Shown: in pieces, positions 9,801-15,515 of the stretch
Layout of the letters: each line of letters begins with the position of its first letter
How positions within the stretch are numbered: the stretch's first letter is position 1
Source: an uncultured Microcaldota archaeon
GTDB lineage: Archaea; Micrarchaeota; Micrarchaeia; Anstonellales; Bilamarchaeaceae
Direction: 5' to 3'
Assembly: GCA_903835325.1 (NCBI GenBank)
Contig: CAILMU010000154.1
Span: 1 to 18,688, forward strand
Length of the DNA: 18,688 nt
Notes under the pieces: generated by a model
What the model was told of the DNA's origin: nothing
Databases searched by the model: none
The model's input: only the letters and a program-made list of their open reading frames with translations
Position numbers and translations under genes: made by a program

Positions 9801-10489
9801 TCCGGCACATATGCGTGGATGTAGAACCCCCTCTCCTTGTTGCCTGTGGCGTTGTTCCGCTCTATCCTAGCATTGCTCAAGCCGATGAACTCGAATCCGG
9901 ACCCGTCGGAATTGTCGGCCCGGCTGTTTCCCAGGACCAGTCGATCAGCGGAGAGGAAACGGAAACCTTCGCGGTTCTTGTTCGCGTAATCCCCGGTCAG
10001 GTTCACACGATCCGCATCGGTTATGGCGAATCCTGCGTAAGCGTTGCCTGAAGCGGAATCATCCAAGAGCGAGGAGTTGTCGGAGAATACCCAGACCCCG
10101 ATATCGTTGCCATCGAAAGAGCTGTCACGGACGGTGATGTTCGTGTTCCCTGATGAGAGGAGGCCCGCCCCGTTATATGAATCATAGGAATAACCTGATA
10201 CGGAGCAGTTCTTCACGACCACATCATCCCCCGATACCCTGATGCCGGTTGTGTCCCGCGAGGTGTTGTTGGCCTTGATTGAGTGCGAGGCGCAATCCAA
10301 TGTTATATGGTCATTGGCGATGTCGATGCAGACGCCGCCGCTGTATGAACCGGCGAGATCGGCGCTGAGCACATACGTCTCGCCGTACGTTCCCAGCTGC
10401 TGGCACGTGCTCACGTATGTGAGGGCATTTGATATGCCGAAAAAGAGCATGAATGCGATAAACCCCAATAACAACGGTCGGACTGACAT
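6809..10489 (-). CDS. Parallel beta-helix surface protein with Cys-rich repeats and C-terminal membrane anchor
   Basis: Complete at 1,226 residues. Residues 1-22 are a signal peptide (hydrophobic core, cleavage likely after SNA). From about 45 to 800 runs a right-handed parallel beta-helix (NosD/PbH1-like) with repeats of roughly 22-25 residues built on T-G-N-G-x-x-G-F and N-x-A-x-x-N, plus many N-x-S/T sequons. A Trp-containing module (about 815-875) and a GGGEGG linker follow, then a small beta-sandwich with paired Cys (about 890-967), three tandem C-x5-C-x5-C-x4-C units (about 971-1035), a further Cys-rich part with a CGxxSxHR motif, and a terminal beta-sandwich. One transmembrane helix (about 1200-1219) ends in RNKKK, which gives an outside-facing, C-terminally anchored topology. 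The region after the helix is homologous to that of the protein at 1-5553. Role inferred: cell-surface adhesin, receptor or envelope layer; substrate unknown. A TATA box 25 nt upstream supports the start. Confidence 0.9.
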   Translation of the reverse strand: MSVRPLLLGFIAFMLFFGISNALTYVSTCQQLGTYGETYVLSADLAGSYSGGVCIDIANDHITLDCASHSIKANNTSRDTTGIRVSGDDVVVKNCSVSGYSYDSYNGAGLLSSGNTNITVRDSSFDGNDIGVWVFSDNSSLLDDSASGNAYAGFAITDADRVNLTGDYANKNREGFRFLSADRLVLGNSRADNSDGSGFEFIGLSNARIERNNATGNKERGFYIHAYVPESNSNLTGNIADGNGGDGFLLTDDDHDRLIGNFATNNGNDGFRIYFDGYPSADSNTLIDNTATGNGFGLRCLPGNFPCPINGFLVEEANSTALYNNSATGNAGAGFFVYHASFTVLDGNNATENGEHGFWVSSHEAILRSLNNFTRNTALDNAYDGFFSQDDRNRYVLNNATGNGANGFEFAQPFCIDRYCSGNDNVLTGNTADSNGFGSSPYCQDPNNDCSNGFLMVYVNNTDLTGNSALSNAGHGFKVYSGSNNTMASDLAQENGGNGFFVDTSGEASVVSSYNTLSLDRADGNDGDGYLIQDDHNTISRSNASGNGRNGFSVVTPTGCEGCNAQYNNLSRDIASDNTGDGFHIFEFSSSPGSAAFNTLDDNTAYGNGNEKVGVSGFLIGAPDTTIRRNTAYQNLIYGFDVESSIASRVGGVTLSGNTAYGHHYCGKGCSGAGFKFAGTTVAVYSPFQADMDHNIAYDNDYGVFMHTGTLSMSLDRLFNDTYDLQAFEPSARSMSRISMSQVVFDRDSGGIHDYTTLSLDANLTYDTKSGGQGFFIDHAIQPTPDLPFGTSFHNKFVQISDLCQGEGCLPMDISDATWHWSLAETSGYTDIQLWEFTSERWVLRNDSADNSNRRVSLQDVSDSGIYALLANYTPPVNGGGEGGQTRLLSVDAEPSCSGALITVQSGGLPVSEARVLIGDAIYSTNASGQIQATMGCGQVSELYASKEGGYIPFGPSRFSSASCDQCPAGCVSDSQCPQGDTCQDGQCAPRPGCQSDRDCPSDERCVSGQCAARPGCLNDSDCASNQTCDAHAGACMPRPVPCVGKPECCIDDSPCPDSESCQGGSCQPVQSGQCGHVSGHRWVPYQGEELTRHCGETGCPSCQQKGNVSGADCHVGQACSVQSDAGYLVVAYPDGTIISEGLWGGGKYPIDSSKPGKLIVTLYSGKGGEKLASIELNILPGPATTPEAAGQNPLLQMCPLPLMVLLAVVLLALLAYYLLQRNKKK
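7380..7580 (-). repeat. Three tandem Cys-rich units in the second surface protein
   Basis: Three consecutive units follow C-x5-C-x5-C-x4-C, beginning CVSDSQC, CQSDRDC and CLNDSDC. The first two end in GQC; the third varies slightly in its last spacing. An APRPG/AARPG linker separates the units. They look like small disulfide-knotted modules between the beta-sandwich and the terminal domain. Confidence 0.75.
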
Positions 10490-10509
10490 GAGACTGCTTG
10501 GGAAGGATA

Positions 10510-10520
10510 ACTTTATGAAA
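10510..10520 (-). promoter_or_regulatory. TATA box for the second surface protein gene (leaderless)
   Basis: The minus strand reads TTTCATAAAGT, centred about 25 nt before the A of ATG 10489. The spacing suggests a transcript that starts at the start codon. No Shine-Dalgarno is seen. Confidence 0.55.
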
Positions 10521-10596
10521 CGCAGGGAAACCGCAGATCAGGCGGATGGATGCCCGGGGGGCTCCGGATAGCATCGAAGACGGCGTTAGCGGTCAG

Positions 10597-10610
10597 TTTT
10601 TATTATTTTA
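10597..10610 (+). promoter_or_regulatory. TATA box for DNA ligase (leaderless)
   Basis: TTTTTATTATTTTA is centred about 25 nt before ATG 10627 in the 137-bp divergent spacer shared with the surface protein gene. The spacing implies a leaderless message. Confidence 0.6.
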
Positions 10611-10626
10611 GCGAGATTTCGGGCAT

Positions 10627-12354
10627 ATGCTCCTGTTCTCCGATGTCGCAGAGGTGTTCGCTGAGATAGAGAAGCGAAGCGGAAGGCTCGAGATGACGGA
10701 TGTGCTCTCGGCGCTCTTCAAGCGGACAGACAGCACCGAGATCGGCAGGCTTGTCTATATGATACAAGGCATCCTAGCTCCGCCATACGAAGGCATCGAC
10801 TTAGGCCTGGGCGAGAAGTTCGGCATAGAAGCGATAGCGGCATCAAGCGGATACACAAGGAACCAGGTCGAAGCAGATTACCGAAAAAGCGGCGACCTGG
10901 GGGACACGGCGCAGGACCTTGCCGGGAAGAAGAAGCAGACCGCGCTATCGACAAGCGAGATGGGCATAGCTTATGTTTTCGAGGCCATGATTAGAATAGC
11001 CAAATCATCCGGGCAGGGGAGCCAGGACCAGAAGATCAAGATACTTGCAGAATTATTGAACAATTCCTCTCCGCTCGAGGCGCGCTATATAATCCGTTTC
11101 GTCACCGGAAACATGCGCCTCGGGGTGGGGGATCCGACGATTCTCGATGCTCTTTCGGTTGCGAAGACGGGGGATAAATCGCTGAGGGACCCGCTGGAAC
11201 GGGCATATGACGTGTGCGCCGATATGGGCCGGGTGGCGAAGATGTTTTACGAACGGTCAGGCGACATCTCATCCTTCAAGGTCGAACCGTTCCGGCCCCT
11301 GATGCCGGCCCTTGCCGAGCGCGAGAACTCGTCGAGCGCGATAATAGAGCGCCTCGGGAGATGCGGGGTGGAGATGAAATACGACGGCTTCAGGCTGCAG
11401 TGCCATAAGAACGGAAAATCCATCGAGGTCTATTCCAGGAAGCTTGAGAAGATGACCGCGATGTTCCCGGATGTTGTCGAGGAGATCAGGCGCCTCGGGG
11501 CAGAGAGCATCATCTTCGAAGGCGAAGCTCTCGCATATGATGCCAAGAAGAAGAAGTATTTCCCGTTCCAGGAGACCATGCATAGGAGGAGGAAGCACGG
11601 GATATCGGCTGCGTCAGAAGAATATCCGCTGAACCTTTTCGTGTTCGATGTGCTCTTCATCAACGGCAAGGACATGACGAACGAGCCGTACAAGGCCAGG
11701 CGCGAGCTTGTGGAGCGGACATTCAAAGGGAAGATACTGAAACCGAGCCAGATGAAAATCATCAGCAAGGCGAAAGAGCTCGATTCAATATTCAAGGAAT
11801 CATTATCGGAAGGGTTGGAAGGGATAATAGCTAAAGACCTTTCGGCCCCGTACACCGCCGGGAAGCGCAAATTCGCGTGGATAAAGCTGAAGAAATCATA
11901 CGGCAAATCCGTGGATACGATAGACGGGGTAATCATCGGATATTATCTTGGGCAGGGATCCCGGGCCGAGTTCGAGTTCGGGGGGCTGCTGGTTGCCGTG
12001 TTCAACCCTGAACGGGGCAGGCTGGAGACAGTCGCCAGGATAGGCACAGGATTCAGCGAGGAGGAGATGAAAGAGCTACAGGAGATGCTCAGCGGGATGA
12101 AGACGAAACAGCCGGCGCCCTCCCTCGATTTCAAGGTCGTGCCGGATTACTGGGTGGAGCCGAAATATGTCGCTGAGATAGCTTTCGATGATATCACGGA
12201 ATCCAAGATGCATACCTGCGCCATGAGGGGTGAAAAGGGGTTGGCGCTCCGATTCCCCAGGCTCGTGAAGATGCGCCCGGACAAGACCGTCAAGGAGGCG
12301 ACCACCACCCAGGAAGTCGAGGATATGTTCAAGCTGCAGAGGGAAAAGGGATGA
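10627..12354 (+). CDS. lig: ATP-dependent DNA ligase (archaeal replicative type)
   Basis: Seals nicks during lagging-strand maturation and repair. At 575 residues it has the usual archaeal three-domain size. An N-terminal DNA-binding domain (about 1-215) precedes the adenylation domain with motif I KYDGFR (251-256, Lys251 as the AMP acceptor), motif III IFEGEA (296-301), IIIa LFVFDVLF (337-344), motif IV EGIIAK (398-403) and motif V WIKLKK (418-423). The C-terminal OB domain carries motif VI, RFPR (542-545), followed by KMRPDK. All catalytic motifs are intact. The start is supported by a TATA box about 25 nt upstream. It is convergent with the lipoprotein gene (20-bp gap) and not part of an operon. 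Confidence 0.96.
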   Translation: MLLFSDVAEVFAEIEKRSGRLEMTDVLSALFKRTDSTEIGRLVYMIQGILAPPYEGIDLGLGEKFGIEAIAASSGYTRNQVEADYRKSGDLGDTAQDLAGKKKQTALSTSEMGIAYVFEAMIRIAKSSGQGSQDQKIKILAELLNNSSPLEARYIIRFVTGNMRLGVGDPTILDALSVAKTGDKSLRDPLERAYDVCADMGRVAKMFYERSGDISSFKVEPFRPLMPALAERENSSSAIIERLGRCGVEMKYDGFRLQCHKNGKSIEVYSRKLEKMTAMFPDVVEEIRRLGAESIIFEGEALAYDAKKKKYFPFQETMHRRRKHGISAASEEYPLNLFVFDVLFINGKDMTNEPYKARRELVERTFKGKILKPSQMKIISKAKELDSIFKESLSEGLEGIIAKDLSAPYTAGKRKFAWIKLKKSYGKSVDTIDGVIIGYYLGQGSRAEFEFGGLLVAVFNPERGRLETVARIGTGFSEEEMKELQEMLSGMKTKQPAPSLDFKVVPDYWVEPKYVAEIAFDDITESKMHTCAMRGEKGLALRFPRLVKMRPDKTVKEATTTQEVEDMFKLQREKG

Positions 12355-12374
12355 ATAAGGGAAACGCTCCGGCT

Positions 12375-13610
12375 TCAGAAGCCGGGCGCCTGTATCGGTG
12401 GCATATCCTGTGGCGGGCTCTTTTTTTCCGGTGACGTTTGGCTGCAGAAATTCTTCGGCTTGTAGATAGTAGTGTCAGTGGCTACTATCACCGGAGGCGC
12501 ATCGTGGATCGAGCGCGTAATGACATAACGGACCTTCATCTCTGACTTCCCAGCCGCAGACGCCTGACACCCCTGCGACGAGCGGAGAGAGAGCACATAT
12601 CCGCGCACATTATCCTTGGCTTTTGGAACATCCATCAGCGATTCCACCTCATAATGCTCAGGGGATGGGATGGCTGAAGACGGGATACTATAGCCGAAGA
12701 ACGATCGGCTCCCTACCGTCTCGCATCTCTTTGGGCCGTTGCATGCCTCGATGCTCACCTTGGCCTCGATGGCAGGATATTGCATGATGCCCGTGCAGAA
12801 ATCCTTGGGTTTGAAGAATGATGTGCCATCGACAAGCATACGCGAGGTCTTTTCGTCATCGGCGGAGTCCAAGCGCGAGACGCTCTTGTGGACCTTCACT
12901 TCGGCCTTCTTGGCCGTGAATTCGAGGCATTCCTTTGATTCCGCGAAGGATTCGACATACTGGTCGACATGCACCTGGGCGCCGCCGATGCTGAACGTCT
13001 TTATGGAACCGAGCTTGACATGCGCCTTCACCTGGGTCACGTCGAAACCGAATGCTGATTCGCTCGCGATGATATCGCAATTGCGATTCTCATCGCATGC
13101 CGATATGGTCGCGCTGGTCCGGAAAATCGGGAGCTTCGAGAGATTGGCGCTCTGGAGGGACGAAGGGACCGCATTCTGCGGCTTGGATGAGAGCAGGTTG
13201 CAGAAATCATCCGGGGAGTATGAGGATTTCTCATCTACAAGCGTGTGCACGTCCTTGCCAATGCCATCCTCGCTGTGCGATACACGCTCCAGGCGCTTGC
13301 TCACATTATAGAAGTACAAGGAGTCGCAGCCTTGGGATCGGGCGAAGGTCCTCAGGGCGTCTTTGACATCGTTCTCCGCTTTCGCCATGTTGACTTCTGA
13401 ATCAGGATAGCTTTTCCTCAAAACATATTCATTGAGCGTAGTATCGCTCTGGCGCGATATCTCGAGGCTGACCTCCAGATGCCGATGGGTGAATTCCCTC
13501 CTGGGCATGCGGACCTCTTCCTGCGCCGCCCCGCACCCTGCGCCAGTTATGCCGCCCGCCATCGCTGCGGCCAGAAGCGTCTTCCCCAAAGCCTTCCTTG
13601 GTTGTAACAT
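12375..13610 (-). CDS. Secreted, probably lipid-anchored protein with three Cys-containing repeats; unknown family
   Basis: 411 residues, not recognised. Residues 1-25 are a basic, hydrophobic signal peptide ending in ITGAG before Cys26, an imperfect lipobox. The mature part contains three copies of one repeat. Each has an S-x-x-C followed 41-44 residues later by (Y/F)-x-P-x-(D/N)-F-C: C95-C137, C228-C272 and C348-C389. Copies 2 and 3 also have a preceding Cys pair six residues apart (172/178 and 290/296) followed by SAFGF or SFFGY. Copy 1 lacks that pair. The end is Pro-rich. The regular cysteines suggest disulfide-stabilised extracellular domains. No catalytic motif is apparent. TATA-like sequence lies about 23 nt upstream of the ATG. 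Confidence 0.82.
   Translation of the reverse strand: MLQPRKALGKTLLAAAMAGGITGAGCGAAQEEVRMPRREFTHRHLEVSLEISRQSDTTLNEYVLRKSYPDSEVNMAKAENDVKDALRTFARSQGCDSLYFYNVSKRLERVSHSEDGIGKDVHTLVDEKSSYSPDDFCNLLSSKPQNAVPSSLQSANLSKLPIFRTSATISACDENRNCDIIASESAFGFDVTQVKAHVKLGSIKTFSIGGAQVHVDQYVESFAESKECLEFTAKKAEVKVHKSVSRLDSADDEKTSRMLVDGTSFFKPKDFCTGIMQYPAIEAKVSIEACNGPKRCETVGSRSFFGYSIPSSAIPSPEHYEVESLMDVPKAKDNVRGYVLSLRSSQGCQASAAGKSEMKVRYVITRSIHDAPPVIVATDTTIYKPKNFCSQTSPEKKSPPQDMPPIQAPGF
12421..12427 (+). terminator. Possible oligo-T terminator of DNA ligase
   Basis: A T7 run on the plus strand, 67 nt after the ligase stop, lies inside the 3' end of the convergent gene. It is plausible as an archaeal T-tract terminator but may only reflect the Glu-Lys-Lys codons on the other strand. 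Confidence 0.3.
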
Positions 13611-13627
13611 GATGGATCCCGCCTATA

Positions 13628-13636
13628 TTGTTATAG
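13628..13636 (-). promoter_or_regulatory. TATA-like element of the triple-repeat lipoprotein gene
   Basis: The minus strand reads CTATAACAA, centred about 23 nt before ATG 13610. With no Shine-Dalgarno present this again fits a leaderless transcript. Confidence 0.45.
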
Positions 13637-13719
13637 AAAATAGTTGTTGGTATGCATTTATATTCTTATCTGGTCTCTTTTTACAACTGTAAGCCGTAAA
13701 TGCATGGCGATGGCAATCT

Positions 13720-13728
13720 GTTTTTAAT
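13720..13728 (+). promoter_or_regulatory. Possible TATA element of the 132-residue protein gene
   Basis: GTTTTTAAT lies about 62 nt before ATG 13787. A start site about 26 nt downstream would leave a leader of about 37 nt, which fits the Shine-Dalgarno found there. The rest of the 176-bp spacer holds no other gene. Confidence 0.35.
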
Positions 13729-13775
13729 TCTCTTCCTATCTTTAGTCAGTCATACCAATCCGATGCATAGAAGAC

Positions 13776-13780
13776 GGTGA
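13776..13780 (+). promoter_or_regulatory. Shine-Dalgarno GGTGA of the 132-residue protein gene
   Basis: GGTGA, matching the archaeal anti-SD target GGAGGTGA, ends 6 nt before ATG 13787. It is the only clear Shine-Dalgarno among the archaeal starts here and selects this ATG over the out-of-frame ATG at 13761-13765. Confidence 0.55.
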
Positions 13781-13786
13781 CCATAT

Positions 13787-14185
13787 ATGAAACACGCTTT
13801 CAGCGAATTCTCGATAAACTGGTTGAAGGAGAACAGGTTCAGCGATGCGGAGATGGATATCGCGCGGGATGCGCTGAATGCGATAGATGCGCACCGGGGG
13901 AAGAAGGCGGAGCGCATCAAGCTGCCCAAGGATGTAAGCGAAAAGGTATCGGCCCTCGTCTATCTGCTCGATTCGATAACCGATGCGGACGGGCGGCCCA
14001 TCTGCTTCGAGGAGAACGGGCTTATCGACATCCCGGACGAAGCCAGGGCGTATTTCGAGGACGACCTGGAGCTTGCGGAGCTCGAGAGGCTCACGACCAA
14101 ACTTGGCAAAGTGAAGTTCTCCAGAAGGTTCTCGTACCCCAAAAGAAGGGATGAGAAGAGGCAGGACAGATCCGCGCCGATCTGA
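13787..14185 (+). CDS. Small charged cytoplasmic protein of unknown function
   Basis: 132 residues, not recognised. There is no signal peptide, membrane segment or Cys-rich motif. The protein is highly charged: residues 1-60 look helical (AEMDIARDALNAID and similar), the middle contains DGRPICFEENGLIDIPDEA, then an acidic helix (about 90-105) and a basic tail with SRRFSYPKRRDEKR. The basic C-terminus could bind nucleic acid, but that is a guess. A well-placed Shine-Dalgarno and a normal amino-acid make-up support it over overlapping frames. It is convergent with acylphosphatase, with 5 bp between the stop codons. Confidence 0.72.
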   Translation: MKHAFSEFSINWLKENRFSDAEMDIARDALNAIDAHRGKKAERIKLPKDVSEKVSALVYLLDSITDADGRPICFEENGLIDIPDEARAYFEDDLELAELERLTTKLGKVKFSRRFSYPKRRDEKRQDRSAPI

Positions 14186-14190
14186 AGCAA

Positions 14191-14469
14191 CTAATCGTAT
14201 TTCACTGAGAAATTCCCGAATTCCCCGGTCGCTTCCAGCCACCTGTATTCTATGCTGGCAACAACCGCGCCTTCGGGCCCGTGATAGCACCAGTCCAGGA
14301 GGGATTCTAGTGCGCTCCTCTCCCCCTCTGCCATCACTTCAACAGACCCATCCTCGACGTTTCGTACCCATCCCACAAGCCCTAGTTTTTTCGCCTCGCT
14401 GACAGTGCCAGCTCTGAAGAAGACGCCCTGGACAGAACCAGCGATTATTACCTGGAGACGCGAGTCCAT
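14191..14469 (-). CDS. acyP: Acylphosphatase
   Basis: 92 residues, the family's usual length. It hydrolyses carboxyl-phosphate bonds of acyl phosphates in the cytoplasm; its physiological substrate in archaea is uncertain. The signature G-S-V-Q-G-V-F-F-R (11-19) gives the phosphate-binding loop and catalytic Arg19. GWVRNVEDGSVEV (33-45) gives catalytic Asn37. I chose the ATG at 14469, which puts the core strand right at the N-terminus as in other family members. An upstream in-frame start would add 15 residues with no homology. A weak TATA-like TTTCTAATC lies about 27 nt upstream. Confidence 0.95.
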   Translation of the reverse strand: MDSRLQVIIAGSVQGVFFRAGTVSEAKKLGLVGWVRNVEDGSVEVMAEGERSALESLLDWCYHGPEGAVVASIEYRWLEATGEFGNFSVKYD

Positions 14470-14490
14470 GGATGAATCTTGGATGGGAGA

Positions 14491-14500
14491 GATTAGAAAC
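14491..14500 (-). promoter_or_regulatory. Weak TATA-like element of acylphosphatase
   Basis: The minus strand reads GTTTCTAATC, centred about 27 nt before the chosen ATG. The match is poor and rests mainly on the spacing, which repeats that of the neighbouring genes. Confidence 0.3.
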
Positions 14501-14545
14501 ATTGCGCAGGGCAAAGCAGGAAAAGGATACAGAACGCGAAGATGG

Positions 14546-14590
14546 AAAAACGGGAAAGATAAGAAATGAAATAAAAAAGAATGGAAAAAA
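14546..14590 (-). terminator. Oligo-T terminator of the thermosome gene
   Basis: On the minus strand, starting 16 nt after the thermosome stop, come T6 (14590-14585), T6 (14578-14573) and T5 (14550-14546) in a T-rich stretch without a hairpin. This is the usual form of an archaeal terminator and separates the thermosome from acylphosphatase downstream. Confidence 0.6.
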
Positions 14591-14605
14591 TAGGAGAAGA
14601 CCGCT

Positions 14606-15331
14606 TCAGTCCATCTCCATGCCCGGCCCGCCCATCCCGGGCCCTCCCGGAGGCATGCCGCCCCTGCCGCCCTTGGATGAGATGATGTCGTCTATCCTCA
14701 GGATGAGCCTGGCTGTCTCGGTTGCCGACATGATGGCCTGCTTCTTGACTTTGGCCGGTTCATAGATGCCTAGGGATCTCAGGTCGCCGACTTTCCCGGC
14801 AATCACATCCACACCCACGCTCTTGCCGTCCTTCTCCTTGTGCTTGTTGCGGAGCGAGACTATCGTGTCGATGACATCCATACCGGCGTTCTCTGCCAAA
14901 GCGCGCGGGATGGATTCGAGGGATTCGGCGAATGCCTGTATGGCAAGCTGTTCTCTCCCTCCGATCTGGACCGCGTAGCTGTGCAATTCCCGGCTTAGCT
15001 CCATCTCCACGCTTCCCCCGCCGATGACGTATTTGCCATCCTGGAGGGCGCTTGAGACTGCGCCACGAGCATCAACGACGGCTCTTTCGACCTCGCTTAC
15101 GACGTGGTCTGTCCCGCCCCGGACGAATACCGTGACGGATTTCGGGTCCTTGCACCGCTCTACGAAGACCATGGCCTCGCCGCCGACCTTCCTCTCTTCG
15201 ACAAGTCCTGCGTTGCCGAGGTCTATTTCCTTGAGGTCATCAAGTGTTGATTCGATAGCAGCACCAGTCGCCCGTGAAAGCTTCTCCATGTCGCTTTTCT
15301 TCACACGGCGAACGGCCAAAAATCCTCTCGC
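14606..15331 (-). CDS. ths: Thermosome (group II chaperonin) subunit, C-terminal part only
   Basis: About 241 C-terminal residues of an ATP-driven cytosolic protein-folding chaperonin that normally has about 540. Recognisable segments are LAVRRVKKSDMEKL near the start of the fragment, FVRGGTDHVVSEVERAVVDARG (equatorial re-entry, whose Asp matches the family's catalytic Asp in HDA), GGGSVEMELS, the FAESLESIPRALAENAGMD block, and GVDVIAGKVGDL. The tail is Gly/Met/Pro-rich and ends in MEMD. The N-terminal equatorial domain with GDGTTT, and most of the apical domain, are absent because the sequence switches to bacterial DNA. The archaeal frame is convincing to about 15,331 at most; beyond that it stays open but stops resembling a chaperonin. 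The truncation is probably an assembly artefact, not a pseudogene. Confidence 0.93.
   Translation of the reverse strand, partial: ARGFLAVRRVKKSDMEKLSRATGAAIESTLDDLKEIDLGNAGLVEERKVGGEAMVFVERCKDPKSVTVFVRGGTDHVVSEVERAVVDARGAVSSALQDGKYVIGGGSVEMELSRELHSYAVQIGGREQLAIQAFAESLESIPRALAENAGMDVIDTIVSLRNKHKEKDGKSVGVDVIAGKVGDLRSLGIYEPAKVKKQAIMSATETARLILRIDDIISSKGGRGGMPPGGPGMGGPGMEMD
15314..15331. other. Chimeric junction between archaeal and bacterial sequence
   Basis: Read on the minus strand, these 18 bases fit both genes. In the rpoC frame they encode the ERIFG that ends the conserved FCERIFG motif. One frame over they encode ARGFLA, leading into the thermosome's VRRVKKSD. Upstream is only rpoC-like; downstream is only thermosome-like. 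The breakpoint therefore lies within this shared stretch. Confidence 0.85.
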
Positions 15332-15473
15332 AGAATAGCCCGTCTCTCTCAGGCTTGAGACTGCGATAGTTTATGGTCTCCGGCTTGGTGACCTCACCCC
15401 ATGACCAGCTTTTGATCTGTTCTGGTGAAGCAAGCGAAATACGTATCCCTGTGAGGCTGTCGGCACTAATCAA
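15315..15473 (-). CDS. rpoC: RNA polymerase beta' subunit, first 53 codons only
   Basis: The conserved bacterial RpoC N-terminus is present: IRISLASPEQIKSWSWGEV, then TKPETINYR and GLFCERIFG, just before the zinc-finger cysteines that should follow. After FCERIFG the frame runs into thermosome DNA and stops at 15240 with 24 unrelated residues, so only about 4% of a normal RpoC is present. The start is TTG at 15473, with AAGGAG 8 nt upstream and an in-frame TGA shortly before it. The gene follows rpoB by 42 bp, the usual bacterial rpoBC order. Confidence 0.9.
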
Positions 15474-15481
15474 ACCACACT

Positions 15482-15487
15482 CTCCTT
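15482..15487 (-). promoter_or_regulatory. Shine-Dalgarno AAGGAG of rpoC
   Basis: AAGGAG on the minus strand, 8 nt before TTG 15473, decides that unusual start. The in-frame TGA just upstream excludes earlier starts. Confidence 0.7.
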
Positions 15488-15515
15488 GTCATCAATGTGT
15501 TACCGCAGTTCGGAC

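Noticed and set aside
13742..14290. A 182-codon minus-strand frame spanning the 132-residue gene and the acylphosphatase 3' end
   Set aside because: It overlaps acylphosphatase, a certain gene, in another frame and lies antisense to the 13787 gene, which has a Shine-Dalgarno.
15240..15473. The 77-codon frame starting as rpoC taken as a short standalone protein
   Set aside because: Only its first 53 codons are RpoC. The last 24 are an out-of-frame reading of thermosome DNA created by the junction.
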